A stretch of DNA of 64,000 bases, from NCBI GenBank assembly GCA_031761405.1, contig JASEVX010000001.1:201890390-201954389 (forward strand), written 5' to 3'. The translations under genes and the position numbers were made by a program. The notes beneath the pieces are model-generated. The model made no database searches and was not told where the DNA came from. It worked only from the letters and a program-made list of their open reading frames with translations. Below, piece by piece: positions 40,617-51,426 of the stretch. This stretch comes from Serripes groenlandicus (taxonomy: Eukaryota; Mollusca; Bivalvia; Cardiida; Cardiidae). The first letter of the stretch is position 1. Each line of letters begins with the position of its first letter.

Positions 40617-40801
40617 ACAACGTTTCCCTCATACGGCAATTCTGCAGCAGACGACTTTGAACATATTTTTTTAAAAAATGGAAAACATTGTGACAAAAGT
40701 TGAAATTGCACGTTTTGTGCAATTTCTTCTTTTGTCACTGTTTTCAAAAAGCCGTCTGCTGCAGAGGCGTCAGAAAGCGTCTATATGAGGGAAAGGGTTA
40801 A
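40617..40801 (+). mobile_element. TTAA-MITE type A, internally deleted
   Basis: ACAACGTTTCCCTCATACGGC, CTGCAGCAGACGAC; interior loss after TTTAAAAAATG; hairpin GAAATTGCACGTTTTGTGC; right end TATGAGGGAAAGGGTTAA. Confidence 0.9.
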
Positions 40802-41120
40802 TTGAATCAAGTATTGGCGCATTTGTACACTTTGCTGTTAAACCATGCTGTGTGGGGAAATGAATGAAATTCTAAATTGAAATTGTTGTGCTCTGTTGCC
40901 AAAAGCTTTCTGGAGTATGGGAATATTGCACCGCATGTTTGGTTTATTGGATGGTTTATCAATATTAACTAATGTAGAATGCTTAGACTTAGTATATGGT
41001 TTAATCAATTCAGTTTTTGAATCGAAAAGAAAACCAACAATTATTTGGTATAAGGAAAAAAATGTCTTGCTTCCCACACAGATTTTGAAAATAGATATAT
41101 TTGAAAATTTGATACTTTAA

Positions 41121-41315
41121 TTAACCCTTTTCCTATACAGAAGACGTTTCAAAACATGGTGGGAATTGGTGATTATATACAAAATGAGCAAATTTAATTT
41201 TTCCCACAATGATTTCAACTCTGTGGCAAAATAATAAAATAAAATGTTCTTTTTCTTCAGTTACTTTAAAAGCAGACGACATCATAACTTGCATATCAGA
41301 TAAATAAATGGTTAA
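41121..41315 (-). mobile_element. TTAA-MITE remnant
   Basis: TTAACCCTTTTCCTATACAGAAGACG, AAAATGAGCAAATTTAATTTTTCCCACAATG, TTCAACTCTG..; the right part is weak, ending near TTAA 41312. Confidence 0.5.
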
Positions 41316-42070
41316 AACTCATTACAATCTTTAAGCAATCTTGAAACTCGCCAAATTGTATAATTTTAAGTTACAAATACGAAATAAAAGCATGAATTTC
41401 ACAAAAAGATTAAAAAGAGCTCATGATCATGAGCCAATACAGATGTTCTATAAAAAAAAAATACGACTTTACAGAAAGCTGTAATTGTGTGTATGAGGAA
41501 AGGGATGATGTTATAAATTTTAAAAAAATACGGTATAGTGCTTTAAATTATAGATTAGTATTCCATCTATTAAATCCTTTGGGTTATTGACAAAATGTTC
41601 ATGTTTAATGGCTTTAATCTTTTCATTTGATACGTTAGCGCATGCAGTAACTGTATTTTATTGAAAACCTGAATTGTTAAGGAAGAAAAACGATCTTGCT
41701 CATTTTTGGCTTTAACAAAATTTTCCTCTTTGTTTTCAAGGGTATTATGTTCAGGTTTATTACAAATTTAAGATATAGATTTTATTAAACTTTATTGATA
41801 CGTTACATGTTCTAAAGCTTGGAAGATAAAAAAGTACACATTGATGAAAAGTGTCGACAATATCTGGAAAAAAAAATGTGTTGCACTTGAAATGCCTTGA
41901 AGAGATTGAATAACCTTTGATGATGGGGCGTGAACCAACACACATCAAAGGATACAATTCTGCATGCAAGTATTGAAATATTACTGCACAATTTGTGTCG
42001 TGTACATGTAAACACAATGCTGTCTGAAATCTCAAATTTCAAATGACCGTAAATTTGATTACCTACCATA
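41316..42070. other. Non-coding stretch
   Basis: Contains a 16-bp perfect palindrome GCTCATGATCATGAGC at 41419-41434 and a possible MITE right-end scrap at 41474-41512 (GTGTATGAGGAAAGGG). Confidence 0.45.
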
Positions 42071-42328
42071 ATGTCGAGGGCTTGGCGTGAAACAGGTGTA
42101 ACTAAAGTGGATATTTTTTTACCGAAGTTAATCACCTCGCTATAAAGTCTTTATAAGTGTTAAATCATTTTTCTTGGTAAACAATGCAAATTTAGGTGCC
42201 ATTGCTCAGAATGAGCAATGGCACCTAAATTTTAATTGTTTACAAAGGGGTCAAAATTGCCCCTAAACCAGGGTTTTCAAAGAAGGTTTATAGTTACAAC
42301 CGTTTCACGCCAATTAAGCCCTCGATGT
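42071..42328. mobile_element. CGAGGG MITE, copy 2, 4-bp target duplication
   Basis: Body 42075-42324 (250 bp) starts CGAGGGCTTGGCGTGAAAC and ends GTTTCACGCC..AAGCCCTCG. ATGT flanks both sides (42071-42074, 42325-42328). The interior hairpin AATTTAGGTGCCATTGCTC / GAGCAATGGCACCTAAATT matches copy 1; the non-palindromic parts are in reverse order relative to 9083-9329. Confidence 0.9.
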
Positions 42329-42329
42329 G

Positions 42330-42797
42330 GTAAATGGCTCGAAAAAGCAAATATGTTTATATCTCTCTGTTGGCTGTCGAGTCATGATTACTAAGATCAG
42401 TTGGTAACATGGAATGCTATCAATCCGGAGTTCAAACATCTGCTTCAAGGCCATTCTGATTCATTCTTTCCAACAGTGACAATAGTCATTAAGTAACTGT
42501 AATTCGTCCCGCCTATGGGCTCAATAGACTCTATGTGGGAAGGTTCTGTGGAGTTTATTTTCAAGAAAGTCTGGAAACGTACTTACTGTGACCTGGCCGC
42601 TGTTATATTACTTCATGATATACCAATTAAATCAGTGCTGACCTCCAATCAATCAATCAATCTTTTAGTTATCATTTTTTTCCTATAATTGCTAAAGGCC
42701 CAACTTAATCTGAAGTCCTGGCTCAGGTAGTCTGCTTCTATGCTTTGTAGTTGGGTTGGAAGTCTAGATAAAGCTTGAAGGCCCACTTGCAAAGGAT
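42330..42797. other. Non-coding stretch
   Basis: Unique sequence with a short (CAAT)n run near 42646-42660. Confidence 0.4.
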
Positions 42798-42965
42798 ACC
42801 CTAACCTTTTAGCAGCAGATGGCTTTTAATAACGTTTTTTGAAAGAAATTGTATTTTCAGTAAAGCCATTGTCAACTTTTCTCAAAATATTTTCTATTCT
42901 ATATTGAAATTATATTAATATTTGTCAAGATTTTCAATGCTTTTCCTGAAGGTAAGCAGTTATGT
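42798..42965 (-). mobile_element. TTAA-MITE remnant
   Basis: CCCTAACCTTTTAGCAGCAGATGGC, AGCCATTGTCAACTTTTCTC, TTGTCAAGATTTTCAATGC. Termini eroded. Confidence 0.45.
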
Positions 42966-43002
42966 CTGAAGACACATGTTCACACATTCATAATATATTT
43001 AA

Positions 43003-43232
43003 TTAACCCTTTTCCACATACAACAAATTAGCAGCAGACGCTTTTGAAAACATTCAGGAACAAACATAGAAATCTCGACAAATGAAAGTTATAATAACTA
43101 GTCAATAGAGTTGAAAACATTTTGGCACAAGGAGAAATTGATCACTAGGAACAATCGAAAATTCTCTTTAAGCCATACAGTTTGAAAAAGAAGTCGGCTG
43201 TATATATTTGTCTTTAAGTGGGAAAGGGTTGA
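43003..43232 (+). mobile_element. TTAA-MITE type B, full length
   Basis: TTAACCCTTTTCCACATACAAC, TAGCAGCAGACGC, CAATAGAGTTGAAAACATTTTGG, AAGTGGGAAAGGGTTGA. The right CTGCTGCAG is replaced by CGGCTGTATATAT. Confidence 0.87.
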
Positions 43233-43477
43233 GAATGTAAGGTGTATCAGATTGCAAATTGAGTGTTTATTTATGACCAAGATATGATAGAACCAAGTAA
43301 ATCTCTTCATATTTATTTAACTAATGGTCAGTCATATTTGGCTGTGTCACAGTCTGAAGACCTTCACCTTTTCAGTTATAAACATGATACGATTATAAAT
43401 TCTTCAGATGTCTGCTCTAAAAATGTCCCAGAAAAGTTATGTAGTAGTGAGACATTTGGAATATGCCTCTTCCTTCT

Positions 43478-43585
43478 GCAATCTGCAATTGAAAACATTG
43501 TGGCAAAAGGAGATTATGCTCACAATGTTTTCAGTACCTCTTTGCTGCAGAATGCATGAAAATGTGTCGGCAAGTGAGACTGAGA
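43478..43585 (+). mobile_element. TTAA-MITE right part, shortened
   Basis: ATTGAAAACATTGTGGCAAAAGG, CACAATGTTTTCAGTACC, TTTGCTGCAGAATGC, CGGCAAGTGAGA. Confidence 0.65.
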
Positions 43586-43589
43586 GCGC

Positions 43590-44394
43590 AAACATTTTAA
43601 ATCTGAAGTGCACCATGTGTAAATCAGGGTACAATTTATTTCGTACTGGGCAACTGCGATCTTCAAGTCATTGAAAATTCAAAAGGTCATATAAAGTTAG
43701 TCATTTACAGCTGGACATGAATAAACCACAAAAATGTGATGGTCAATGTTTACACGCTTTTATCCATGTTCTATTTGTTTGTAAATTGTCACTTTCTCAA
43801 TTATTTATTCATCAACAGCATAGAACAGCCATGAAGTGCTCTTTGCTTTACCACTAATTCAGTTGTTTAAATTTGAAGAACATGGGTGGGGCGGAGAATA
43901 AAAAGTGTTTATTTAAATGTGTCTCTGAGTGGGTTCAAATATGGCAGCTTATAATGTAGGGCTAAATATGAAAGTGTTGATTTTAAAGTATTCTGAAGTA
44001 GATAATATAAAACCATATAATTATATCTAAACTTTTATAAATGTCATACATACTCAAAGGTGTGTTTGAAACACATTTTAGTTGTCATTTATGACAATAT
44101 GAATTGTATTTCTGTTCATATGATTGGTTTTTAAAAAGCTTTTAAGATAACTTCTCTTGAAAAGAATTCATAATTAACAGAAAAAGATGTAAGTGTTTTA
44201 TTGGCATGGCATCATATATGTAACGTGTAACATATCTATGAGTTGTCTATGAGTTGTAATGGTATCAGAAATTACTGGAAACAATAGCAACATAATCTTC
44301 TTTTGTTACTCTCTTCGCTACAGAAGACCATTGCATAAAACTGATTCAAGGAAATTCTAATGTTTTAAAATTTGGATAAAGGTCTGTTATCAAT
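43590..44394. other. Non-coding stretch
   Basis: Unique AT-rich sequence; CTATGAGTTGT is duplicated at about 44236-44257. Confidence 0.4.
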
Positions 44395-44592
44395 TTGACC
44401 CTTTCCCAAACATATTTTGTCAAAAATAGAAAATCTCTATAATTGAATGGATAACCTATGACTAAAAGTGGAAAACATTGTGGCAAAAGGAGAAATTGCT
44501 TGTTTTGAGCATTTTTTCTTTTTTCGCTATGTTTTCATAAAGTCATCTGCTTCGGAGGCGTCAGAAAGCGTCTGTATGAGGAAAAGGGTTAA
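44395..44592 (+). mobile_element. TTAA-MITE type A, subterminal deletion
   Basis: TTGACCCTTTCCC jumps straight to AAACATATTTTGTC, so the left CTGCAGCAGACGAC is missing. The rest is type A to GTATGAGGAAAAGGGTTAA. Confidence 0.9.
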
Positions 44593-44700
44593 TTAAGGCA
44601 GATAGGAAAGTAATTATCACCTTGTGTAACACTTGTCAAATTGCGCGAGCTACAGTTCTCCATACAGTTATCTATATTGTAACGCTTTCTGTGATACAGG

Positions 44701-44910
44701 TAACCTTATCCCTGTCCACACATTGGACAAATGTACAGCAGATGACTTTGAAAACGTTTAAACATAATGTATGGAGAATCTCTTTTAATGAAAGTAATAT
44801 TATTCAACAGCGTTGAAAAGATTATGAGCAAGAACTTCTTTTTACCACAATGGTTTCTATTCAACAGTTTTCTGCTGCAGATGCGTCAAAATGCCTCTGG
44901 TAGTGGGTAT
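44701..44910 (+). mobile_element. TTAA-MITE type B
   Basis: TAACCTTATCCCTGTCCACAC, TACAGCAGATGACTTTG, one hairpin arm only (GATTATGAGCAAGAACTTC), TTCTGCTGCAGATGCGTC, eroded GTAGTGGG end. Confidence 0.75.
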
Positions 44911-45225
44911 CTTTACTTATGTAACTAGCGAAACAAATGTAACTACATTTTGTAACAACCAAAACTTACAACCCTTTCGCATGTGGACTTGATCTGAATC
45001 TGTGCTCCATAGAGTTTCGAATATACTGTGAAAATTGTGACAGATTGTGTGAAAATAGGTGATACAAGCTGCGACTAATGGTGGGTCATAATCACACTTG
45101 TATAATACAAGTGAAAATTGAGTTTGAAATTTCACAATGGCAGACAATAAACCTGTGAACAGTAGACCTGCTTAACTGTGAAGTTTGTCATATTACTCAC
45201 AGTGTATACCTTCATTCCTAATAAG
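44911..45225. other. Non-coding stretch
   Basis: Unique sequence. Confidence 0.4.
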
Positions 45226-45421
45226 TTAACCCTTTCCTACATACAGCAAGTCAGCAGCAGACAACTTTGAAAACATTAAGGAGAAATTGCATCTCTTTTT
45301 TGCAAATATTTTTTCAATATATTTCAATAGAAATCATTCTTTCTTTTTATAGAGATGTTATATATTTTTCTTCAGATTTATCAAATTCTTCTGCTGCAGA
45401 TTTATTGTATACATGTGTTAA
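45226..45421 (-). mobile_element. TTAA-MITE type B, shortened
   Basis: TTAA at 45226-45229 and 45418-45421. Left half CCCTTTCCTACATACAGC and GCAGCAGACAAC, one hairpin arm, right half CTTCTGCTGCAGATTTATTG. The right terminal GGGAAAGGG is eroded. Confidence 0.8.
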
Positions 45422-45432
45422 ATTGCCAGTTT

Positions 45433-45498
45433 CTAATGTCTTTTTCTTTTCTATTTTCATATGCTGATTTTACAAACTTGATCTTCATTAGGTAAGTA
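45433..45498 (+). promoter_or_regulatory. Candidate recursive splice site (ratchet point) 2
   Basis: CTAAT at 45433, a pyrimidine tract (CTTTTTCTTTTCTATTTTCAT), a second branch-like CTGAT at 45464-45468, then TTCATTAG|GTAAGTACAC with AG at 45490-45491 and GT at 45492. The donor half is the ideal GTAAGTA. The layout mirrors site 1: 58-59 bases from CTAAT to AG, and TTTTCTAYTTTCATAT in both tracts. It starts 12 bp past a MITE but is not MITE sequence. Confidence 0.42.
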
Positions 45499-45558
45499 CA
45501 CGGTACCTTTGTTAAATATATTTAGTCTGAACAATTAACGTAAGAGATGCAGTTTATC

Positions 45559-45768
45559 TTGACCCTTTCCCTCATACAGATGCCTTCTGATGCCTACAGG
45601 AGATGCCTTTTGAAAATATAATGGCAAAAGAAGAATTTGCGCATGATGCGCAATTTCTCCTTTTGCCTGAATGTTTTCAACTATACTTAGTAATTGAATT
45701 TACATTTACATTATATGATCCATACTTTTGTCAATATGTTTTCAAAGTTGTGTGTGGGAAAAGTTTAA
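45559..45768 (-). mobile_element. TTAA-MITE type B, right end shortened
   Basis: TTGACCCTTTCCCTCATACAG, hairpin GAATTTGCGCATGATGCGC, TTTTCAAAGTTGTGTGTGGGAAAAGTTTAA (in parts). The CTGCTGCAG motif is deleted. Confidence 0.83.
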
Positions 45769-45769
45769 T

Positions 45770-46435
45770 CCACTGGGTTTCTGCAGTCAGGGACACAGAT
45801 TTACGTTGCTGTAGCAGTTCATGTAAATACATGTAGTATTTGACAATTTCTTTCCATCTTATATCACCTGTAAAATCTTATGTAAAAGTAGAAAAAAGGG
45901 TTAGCATGCAGTTGTGGTTACATTTTATTGTTTGATTGCCCTTATTTTGAAAATTTCTCCCAGAACATTTATCTCTTTTAGTTTTTCTCTTGCGGCAGAA
46001 CCAATATGGTTGTTTCTTGATTACAAATTAGATTTATCATAAAATTGAAGTTAAATTGCTGAAACGATTTCCTTCAATTTATAGACGTTTGTCTGCTTGC
46101 CTAGAGAGAGAGGAAGATTTTAAGAGATGATTGTTCAGTAAAATTGGAAGATAACATGAAACTGTTTGACTACACTTTACCCTCAACCCTTTTCCTTGAG
46201 CTGGTTCAGGCTCCGCCCCAGATTTTTCAGTGCCATCTGTTGGAATCATGCAGCAATGGTTATAATATTTAGTACCCAAGCTTTATAGCCTTAGCCGGAT
46301 TTATCATTCTTTCGTTTATTCTAAAGTAAGAACTCAAAGAGTAGACTGCCAAAAAGATCTGAAATAAAGTAATGCTGAAAACATTTTGACATTTTATAAC
46401 AAATATTAAAAGAGTTTGACTGCACCAGAAGCAGT
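45770..46435. other. Non-coding stretch
   Basis: Unique sequence. Confidence 0.4.
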
Positions 46436-46604
46436 AACAGCAGCCGACTTTGAAAACATTTAGGAAATACTGAGTATAAATAAATGTATAATTATTGAAA
46501 AGAGTAACAGACATTGTGGGAAAGGGAGAATTTTTTTCATTATGAGCAATTTCTCACATTCCCACAAATGTTCAAAATTCGTCTGCTTGTGAGAAAGGGT
46601 ATAA
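46436..46604 (+). mobile_element. TTAA-MITE type B, left terminus missing
   Basis: ACAGCAGCCGACTTTGAAAACATTTAGG, TTATTGAAAAGAG, hairpin TTCATTATGAGCAATTTCTC, TTCGTCTGCTTGTGAGAAAGGG. Confidence 0.78.
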
Positions 46605-47387
46605 AGATTGAAATCTCCCATAATACAGGCAGTGCTCTTAACGTCCATATCCTGTTATGTTGTCATTTATTGAGGAAAATGAAATTTTTACTCCTGTTAA
46701 ATTTTTGAAAAAATTCCAGGCGCCACTTGTCACTGTGAAAGCTGGCATATGTCTCGCACATTGATTTTGGGTTTGTTTGAAGAAGACTTCATTTTGAAAT
46801 CCAAACTCGAAAGAATTTTTTGTTTCAAAGAAAAACACAGCCCAAAAGAGAACATAACAAACAAACATTCTAGACTTGAAATAAGCTTTGAAATCAGGCA
46901 AAGATGGAAGCCTTATAATATGTTAGCCAGAGAATTAGTGAAAGATAATTTGTCGATTCAAAGATATTGAATGAAGCAATATGAAATGATGAGTGGGGGA
47001 CATGCCCTGAAAAAAATATACAACACTGATGTAAAATGTTATTATAAAAAAATAAATGACATATTGAGAGCATGATTATGATTTATAAATCCGGTCAAAT
47101 AGTATAATGAATTCCATAAAGATTTAAATAAACTTTATGCAAGATTAAGGTTAGGGTTTTATGAAATATAACATGACATGATGGCAATCAGTTTCATTGC
47201 TTACCTAAAACGGAAAACGACCATTATGGGGTATCTATTGGTGTGAAGCCCTGACTGGTACATAAGTGATGGAAGATTGACATGAGCTGTACGTGCCATC
47301 ACAAAACCCACATTATTGAATTTGGAAATGTAGTCCTTGTGAATTTTATATGAATTTATCAAAAATATTGTATTCTGTGTTAGCCTA
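46605..47387. other. Non-coding stretch
   Basis: Two opposing short frames (46638-46901 minus, 46749-46970 plus) with no recognisable product. Confidence 0.4.
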
Positions 47388-47455
47388 TTAAACCCTTTCC
47401 CTCATATAGACACTTTCTGACGCCTCTGCAGCAGACGGCTTTTTGAAAACATAGT
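47388..47455 (-). mobile_element. TTAA-MITE type A left end only
   Basis: TTAAACCCTTTCCCTCATATAG, CTGACGCCTCTGCAGCAGACGGC, TTTTTGAAAACATAGTG, then abrupt loss. Confidence 0.88.
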
Positions 47456-47762
47456 GGACATGGACAAGAGTGAAATAATGCTTTGATATACATTGAACCA
47501 TTTACCTGATAAAGTAAAATTTAACGGTCCATTTGGGAATATTCTGGTTGTGAGAATCTCATTTGAAATTTATCAAATTTAGAAATACCAGACTGTTGAA
47601 CTGGAACTCGATCTTATTCCACTTGTACTTTTTTTTAATAAAGTAATAAATCATTAAAATAAGACTACAAAACTGATGCAGTAAAATTAGTTCATAACAG
47701 ATTGTAGAAATCTTTCTCTAAAAAAGATGCAGAATGCATCTTGAAATAACCACAGAATATGA
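47456..47762. other. Non-coding stretch
   Basis: AT-rich unique sequence. Confidence 0.4.
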
Positions 47763-47933
47763 CTGCTGAACAAATGTGACTAAATGGGAAATTGCTTTCA
47801 ATGAGCAATTTCTGCTTCTGCCACAATGTTTTCAATTCTTTTTAATAATAATTATTTCAATTATACAGATTTTCCATAGACTTTTTTGAAAGTCATCTGC
47901 TGTGTATTTGTTGCATATATAGGACAGTGTTAA
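47763..47933 (-). mobile_element. TTAA-MITE type B, left end missing
   Basis: GGGAAATTGCTTTCAATGAGC, GCCACAATGTTTTCAATTC, GTCATCTGCTGTGTATTTG, AGGACAGTGTTAA. Confidence 0.78.
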
Positions 47934-48241
47934 CAGTGTTTGTTGTTTGTTTGACCATGTTTAACATGGATATAGTGACGTAGAGAAGTGTTCACAGACT
48001 GTTATGTGACAAATAAAACATATACACTGTTTGTTTTTCATGATGGATAGGTCGTTGTGTGGGTCGGGAATGTCCGCTAACACAATTTTGTGACCTTGGC
48101 ATCATGCGGTTTTTGAACTCATCCCTTTTATAAAAAATAATCTAGAAATTGGGACATACATGTATATGTATTCAGAGGTCCAAGAACAGTTCTAGAACTA
48201 TGCTAGCTGAATTGAATGCAAAGAAATTTCATATGCCATTA

Positions 48242-48396
48242 TTAAACCCTTTTCCCCAAACAACAGATCTGCAGCAGACTTCTTTGAAAAAATGAAGGCA
48301 AAAACATTGAATATATATTTCTCTCTAAATGAAGGAGGTACAACTATTGTAGAGAGCTGAAAATATTTTGGCATGAGGAAAAGGATAAATTTTACT
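48242..48396 (+). mobile_element. TTAA-MITE type B left two thirds
   Basis: TTAAACCCTTTTCCCCAAACAAC, ATCTGCAGCAGAC, ATGAAGGAGGTACAACTATTG, CTGAAAATATTTTGGC. It stops before the hairpin. Confidence 0.75.
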
Positions 48397-48705
48397 TGAA
48401 ACTAAAACTAAAAGACAAAAATACTTTTTAAAAAAAACCTAGACAAAAGCGATAAATATACATGAAAGGAATACCCTGATTTAAGTCAAAAGTTGGATAT
48501 AGACATTTAATTTTGTTCATGTCAAATTTACATCCATACCCATCGATTTGTCAAGTTGCCATTTTAAGTACAAATTTCATGTTTGCCAAAAAGAAACTGC
48601 AAGCTGATGACAACCTGGTGCAACCTGTCACCCACAGTAAAGTTCATCCCAAAGTCTAAAAAGACCCCACCCACTGAGTACATTTAGGGACATTTCATTG
48701 CATAT

Positions 48706-49031
48706 TTAACCCACATACACAAATCAACTGCAGAATGCAAGACAAATATATTTGTTTTTAAAGACCTCCCATGAGAAGAGAACTGGTCTTTGTACACAGG
48801 TGGTCTTTAATTACAGGGTCTTTTGTGCAGAAAATGATTAATTGAGAAATTAAAAGTGTGGTTGCTATAGATGGGGAATTGCTATACAAAGGTGGTCTTA
48901 AGCACAGGTTTGACTGAAAAATTATTGCATAAAGTTGAAACCAATTAGCAATTTCTCCTTTTACCACAATGTTAACAAAAGTTGTATGCTGCAGATGCGT
49001 TAAAAAGCATCTGCATGTAGGTAAGTGTTAA
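48706..49031 (+). mobile_element. TTAA-MITE type B interrupted by a CAGTCAAACCTGT element
   Basis: Left TTAACCCACATACACAAATC and ACTGCAGAATGC..; right ATTATTGCATAAAGTTGAAACC, TTAGCAATTTCTCCTTTTACC, GTATGCTGCAGATGCG, CATGTAGGTAAGTGTTAA. The insert occupies about 48757-48918. Confidence 0.75.
48757..48918. mobile_element. CAGTCAAACCTGT element, copy 3, one terminus lost
   Basis: TTTAAAGACCTCCC .. AAGAGAACTGGTCTTTG .. GGTGGTCTTTAATTACAGGGTC .. GGTTGCTATAGATGGGG .. AGCACAGGTTTGACTG. Orientation is opposite to the copy at 21311. The left CAGTCAAACCTGT is missing. Confidence 0.82.
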
Positions 49032-49034
49032 AAG

Positions 49035-49390
49035 AATACAACTTTTTCTGGACAGTTAAATGAGAATAAAACACTGGCCTCTAGAGGTCATTAGCAAGTG
49101 CAACAAGCCATGCCAAACTATGTAGTGAAAACCATAAAGGCGGAAAATTGAATGTTGAACAATTCCAATGTTTATATCCATTCAGTGTCCCTAATGGCCG
49201 CTTTGATCTGTGTACGAATATCAAGGTCACCAAGGTTACAAGGTCTGGTGTCCAGCCATATTGATGCGTTCTGTCAAAAAATAAGTTCATGTGTTTTGGC
49301 TGAATGGTAAATGTCTATACTTATTGTTTGTGGTATAGAAGGATGTTTTACATGGAAATCTTTGAACTTGTACTAACCTGATGATCACAT
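49035..49390. other. Non-coding stretch
   Basis: Unique sequence of slightly higher GC; no exon recognised. Confidence 0.4.
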
Positions 49391-49540
49391 AGAACCCTTC
49401 CACACATTCAGACGCATTTTGTCATTTTACAGCACATGTAGGATGTATATTTATTCTTTGCATTCATAGATTTTCCATACTTTTGTTTTGATGTTTTCGA
49501 AGTCGTCTACTGCACATTTGATGTAAGTTGTGGAGAAAAA
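49391..49540 (-). mobile_element. TTAA-MITE type B, internally deleted
   Basis: AGAACCCTTCCACACATTCAGACGC, CATAGATTTTCCATACTTTTG, GAAGTCGTCTACTGCAC, TAAGTTGTGGAG. Confidence 0.68.
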
Positions 49541-51055
49541 ACACACAAAAACTGGTGGTTGCTTTTCCTGTGGTTTGGCTTATCTAGGAAAATAAACAAA
49601 TGCAAAAATCAAACCCTAAGGCTTGTTCATGCAGATAGCAAAATCCTGGGATTGCAGCGAAAGCAAATATCACTGGAGACCGGATGATATATGTCATGCA
49701 TTATTCCTCCGGTCCTGTCAGAGGTTTTCATCGAAAGATTGCCTCCAGAATCAGATTCCTCGCCATAAACGTCACATTTTGTACCGTTATAATCAGTTAT
49801 TTGTCTTCATGGCAAAGTTATAAAAGCTGTCATAGCGCCATATTTCTGCAGCCCTGCAAATCCCAAATGAACATATCCATATTGTTTCTATGGAACTGAA
49901 TTTATTGAGTAACACAATACACACAACTTGGTGTTTTCTGCTGTATTAGAGAACATGACATTTCTATTTAATGGATAAATCTTTCTCTTTTACAATTTTT
50001 ATTGAGCACACAGACATTATTTTAAAAGTTAAATTTCTGGATCAATGTGTTTTTGACACAATGTTTTAACTTTTATCCTTGAAACATGCATGGATTCATT
50101 AAGATTCCATGAACCAGATTTGAATTTGGATTCCTCTAAAATATGCCTCTTTTGAAAAGGGTAATTCCTTATTCCCAGGACTACTTCCTGTAAAAGCTTG
50201 AATGGTTCCATGACTTTTGAGCTGATATCTGATCCAAACCACATTTATGATTTGTACCAGTCGGAGACATGCTGCTAATTACAATAATTGAAGTGAAAAC
50301 AATGGTCACATTCGTCAGAAAATCAACATTTGTATTTGCTCAACCTTTCCATTACAATACCTGCTGCTTTCTAGTAGGAATATTTAGAAATAGTTGAAAA
50401 ATAAAGTGTACGTTTGATCACAATATGTTTTAATTTATCCATCACATACCCCATTACCACTATTATGCGTTGCATTAAAATGACCACCAGAGTCATTTAT
50501 TTCTTAAAATGACATTTCAATATTCAGAATGAAAGAAAAAATGCTTGTGGCTATGAAAAGGGTTAAATGTCAGCATGGATGGTTTCCAGCTCAATACTTG
50601 TGTAAATTATATTTACACTATTAAAACTGCAGGGAATTGGAGGATCAAATCTATATTGTGCAAATTCCTTTTACACGGCATTAACGTATGTCTTCCGAGG
50701 AATAACATAACGGTATCAGAGGGGAAAGAAGAAATCGATAAGAAATTGGTAGATAATTTTCTGAATTACTTGCCTCCTTTTACTCGTATCTCAGGGTCCA
50801 TGTTTTCGCAGTCCTTGTATTCACTGCATTTTGTTAACAGTTTTAAGAAAGGAGCTATTGTGTTTCGAGACTAATGTGTCAGCAATTTTGCAAATTTGTT
50901 GAATTCTGTCCAAGGGACTGGGTTATAATCTTAGCTAAATGCAGGATGTTACTATAAAGTCAGGTTTATTACATTAGAATGAGACTTAAAGAGTAAAGCT
51001 ATGCATTCAAGGGAATTGGAAATGCTGTACTTATTGCTAATATCTTGGCAACATT
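49541..51055. other. MITE-poor stretch
   Basis: Only an isolated GAAAAGGGTTAA (50556-50567) recalls a MITE end. A 99-codon plus frame at 50575-50874 is the most protein-like ORF in the window, but I recognise no domain, and no splice-site pair flanks it. Confidence 0.45.
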
Positions 51056-51231
51056 TTGCACATCTAAAGCAGACGACATCATGAGAAATTTCTCATTTTG
51101 CCACAATGTTTTCAACTCTATTGTATTTTATACTTTCAATAAAATGTTATAGAGATTTGATATGTGTTTACATAGATGTTTTTGAAAGTAATGTCTGCTG
51201 CAGGTCTTATCGTATGCAGGAAAAGAGTTTA
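51056..51231 (-). mobile_element. TTAA-MITE type B, left end missing
   Basis: AAAGCAGACGACATCATG, TTGCCACAATGTTTTCAACTCTATTG, AATGTCTGCTGCAGGTC, GCAGGAAAAGAG. Confidence 0.75.
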
Positions 51232-51366
51232 GGGAATTCTGTACTTATTGCCCATAGCTAAATGTAAGAATTAGCTTTATCCATTTATTGTCGGAAAGGC
51301 TGAATTTGGACTCTTCCAATTTGGAAATATCTGAAGAAAGAAAGGAAAAATAGGTATCAATTGAAG

Positions 51367-51418
51367 TTTAACCTTTCCTTTCTCTCATGCAGAAGCATTT
51401 TTGCAAATGATTTTCTAA
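51367..51418 (-). mobile_element. TTAA-MITE left-end fragment
   Basis: TTAACCTTTCCTTTCTCTCATGCAGAAGC, then TTGCAAATGATTTTC. Confidence 0.55.
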
Positions 51419-51426
51419 AGTAATTA

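Noticed and set aside
49019..49026. AGGTAAGT as a third recursive splice site
   Set aside because: It lies in a MITE right end (CATGTAGGTAAGTGTTAA) with no pyrimidine tract upstream; it arises by mutation of GGGAAAGGG.
50575..50874. 99-codon plus-strand ORF with fairly even composition
   Set aside because: No recognised domain, no clear donor and acceptor around it, and length within reach of chance in 64 kb. Kept only as a note for homology search.
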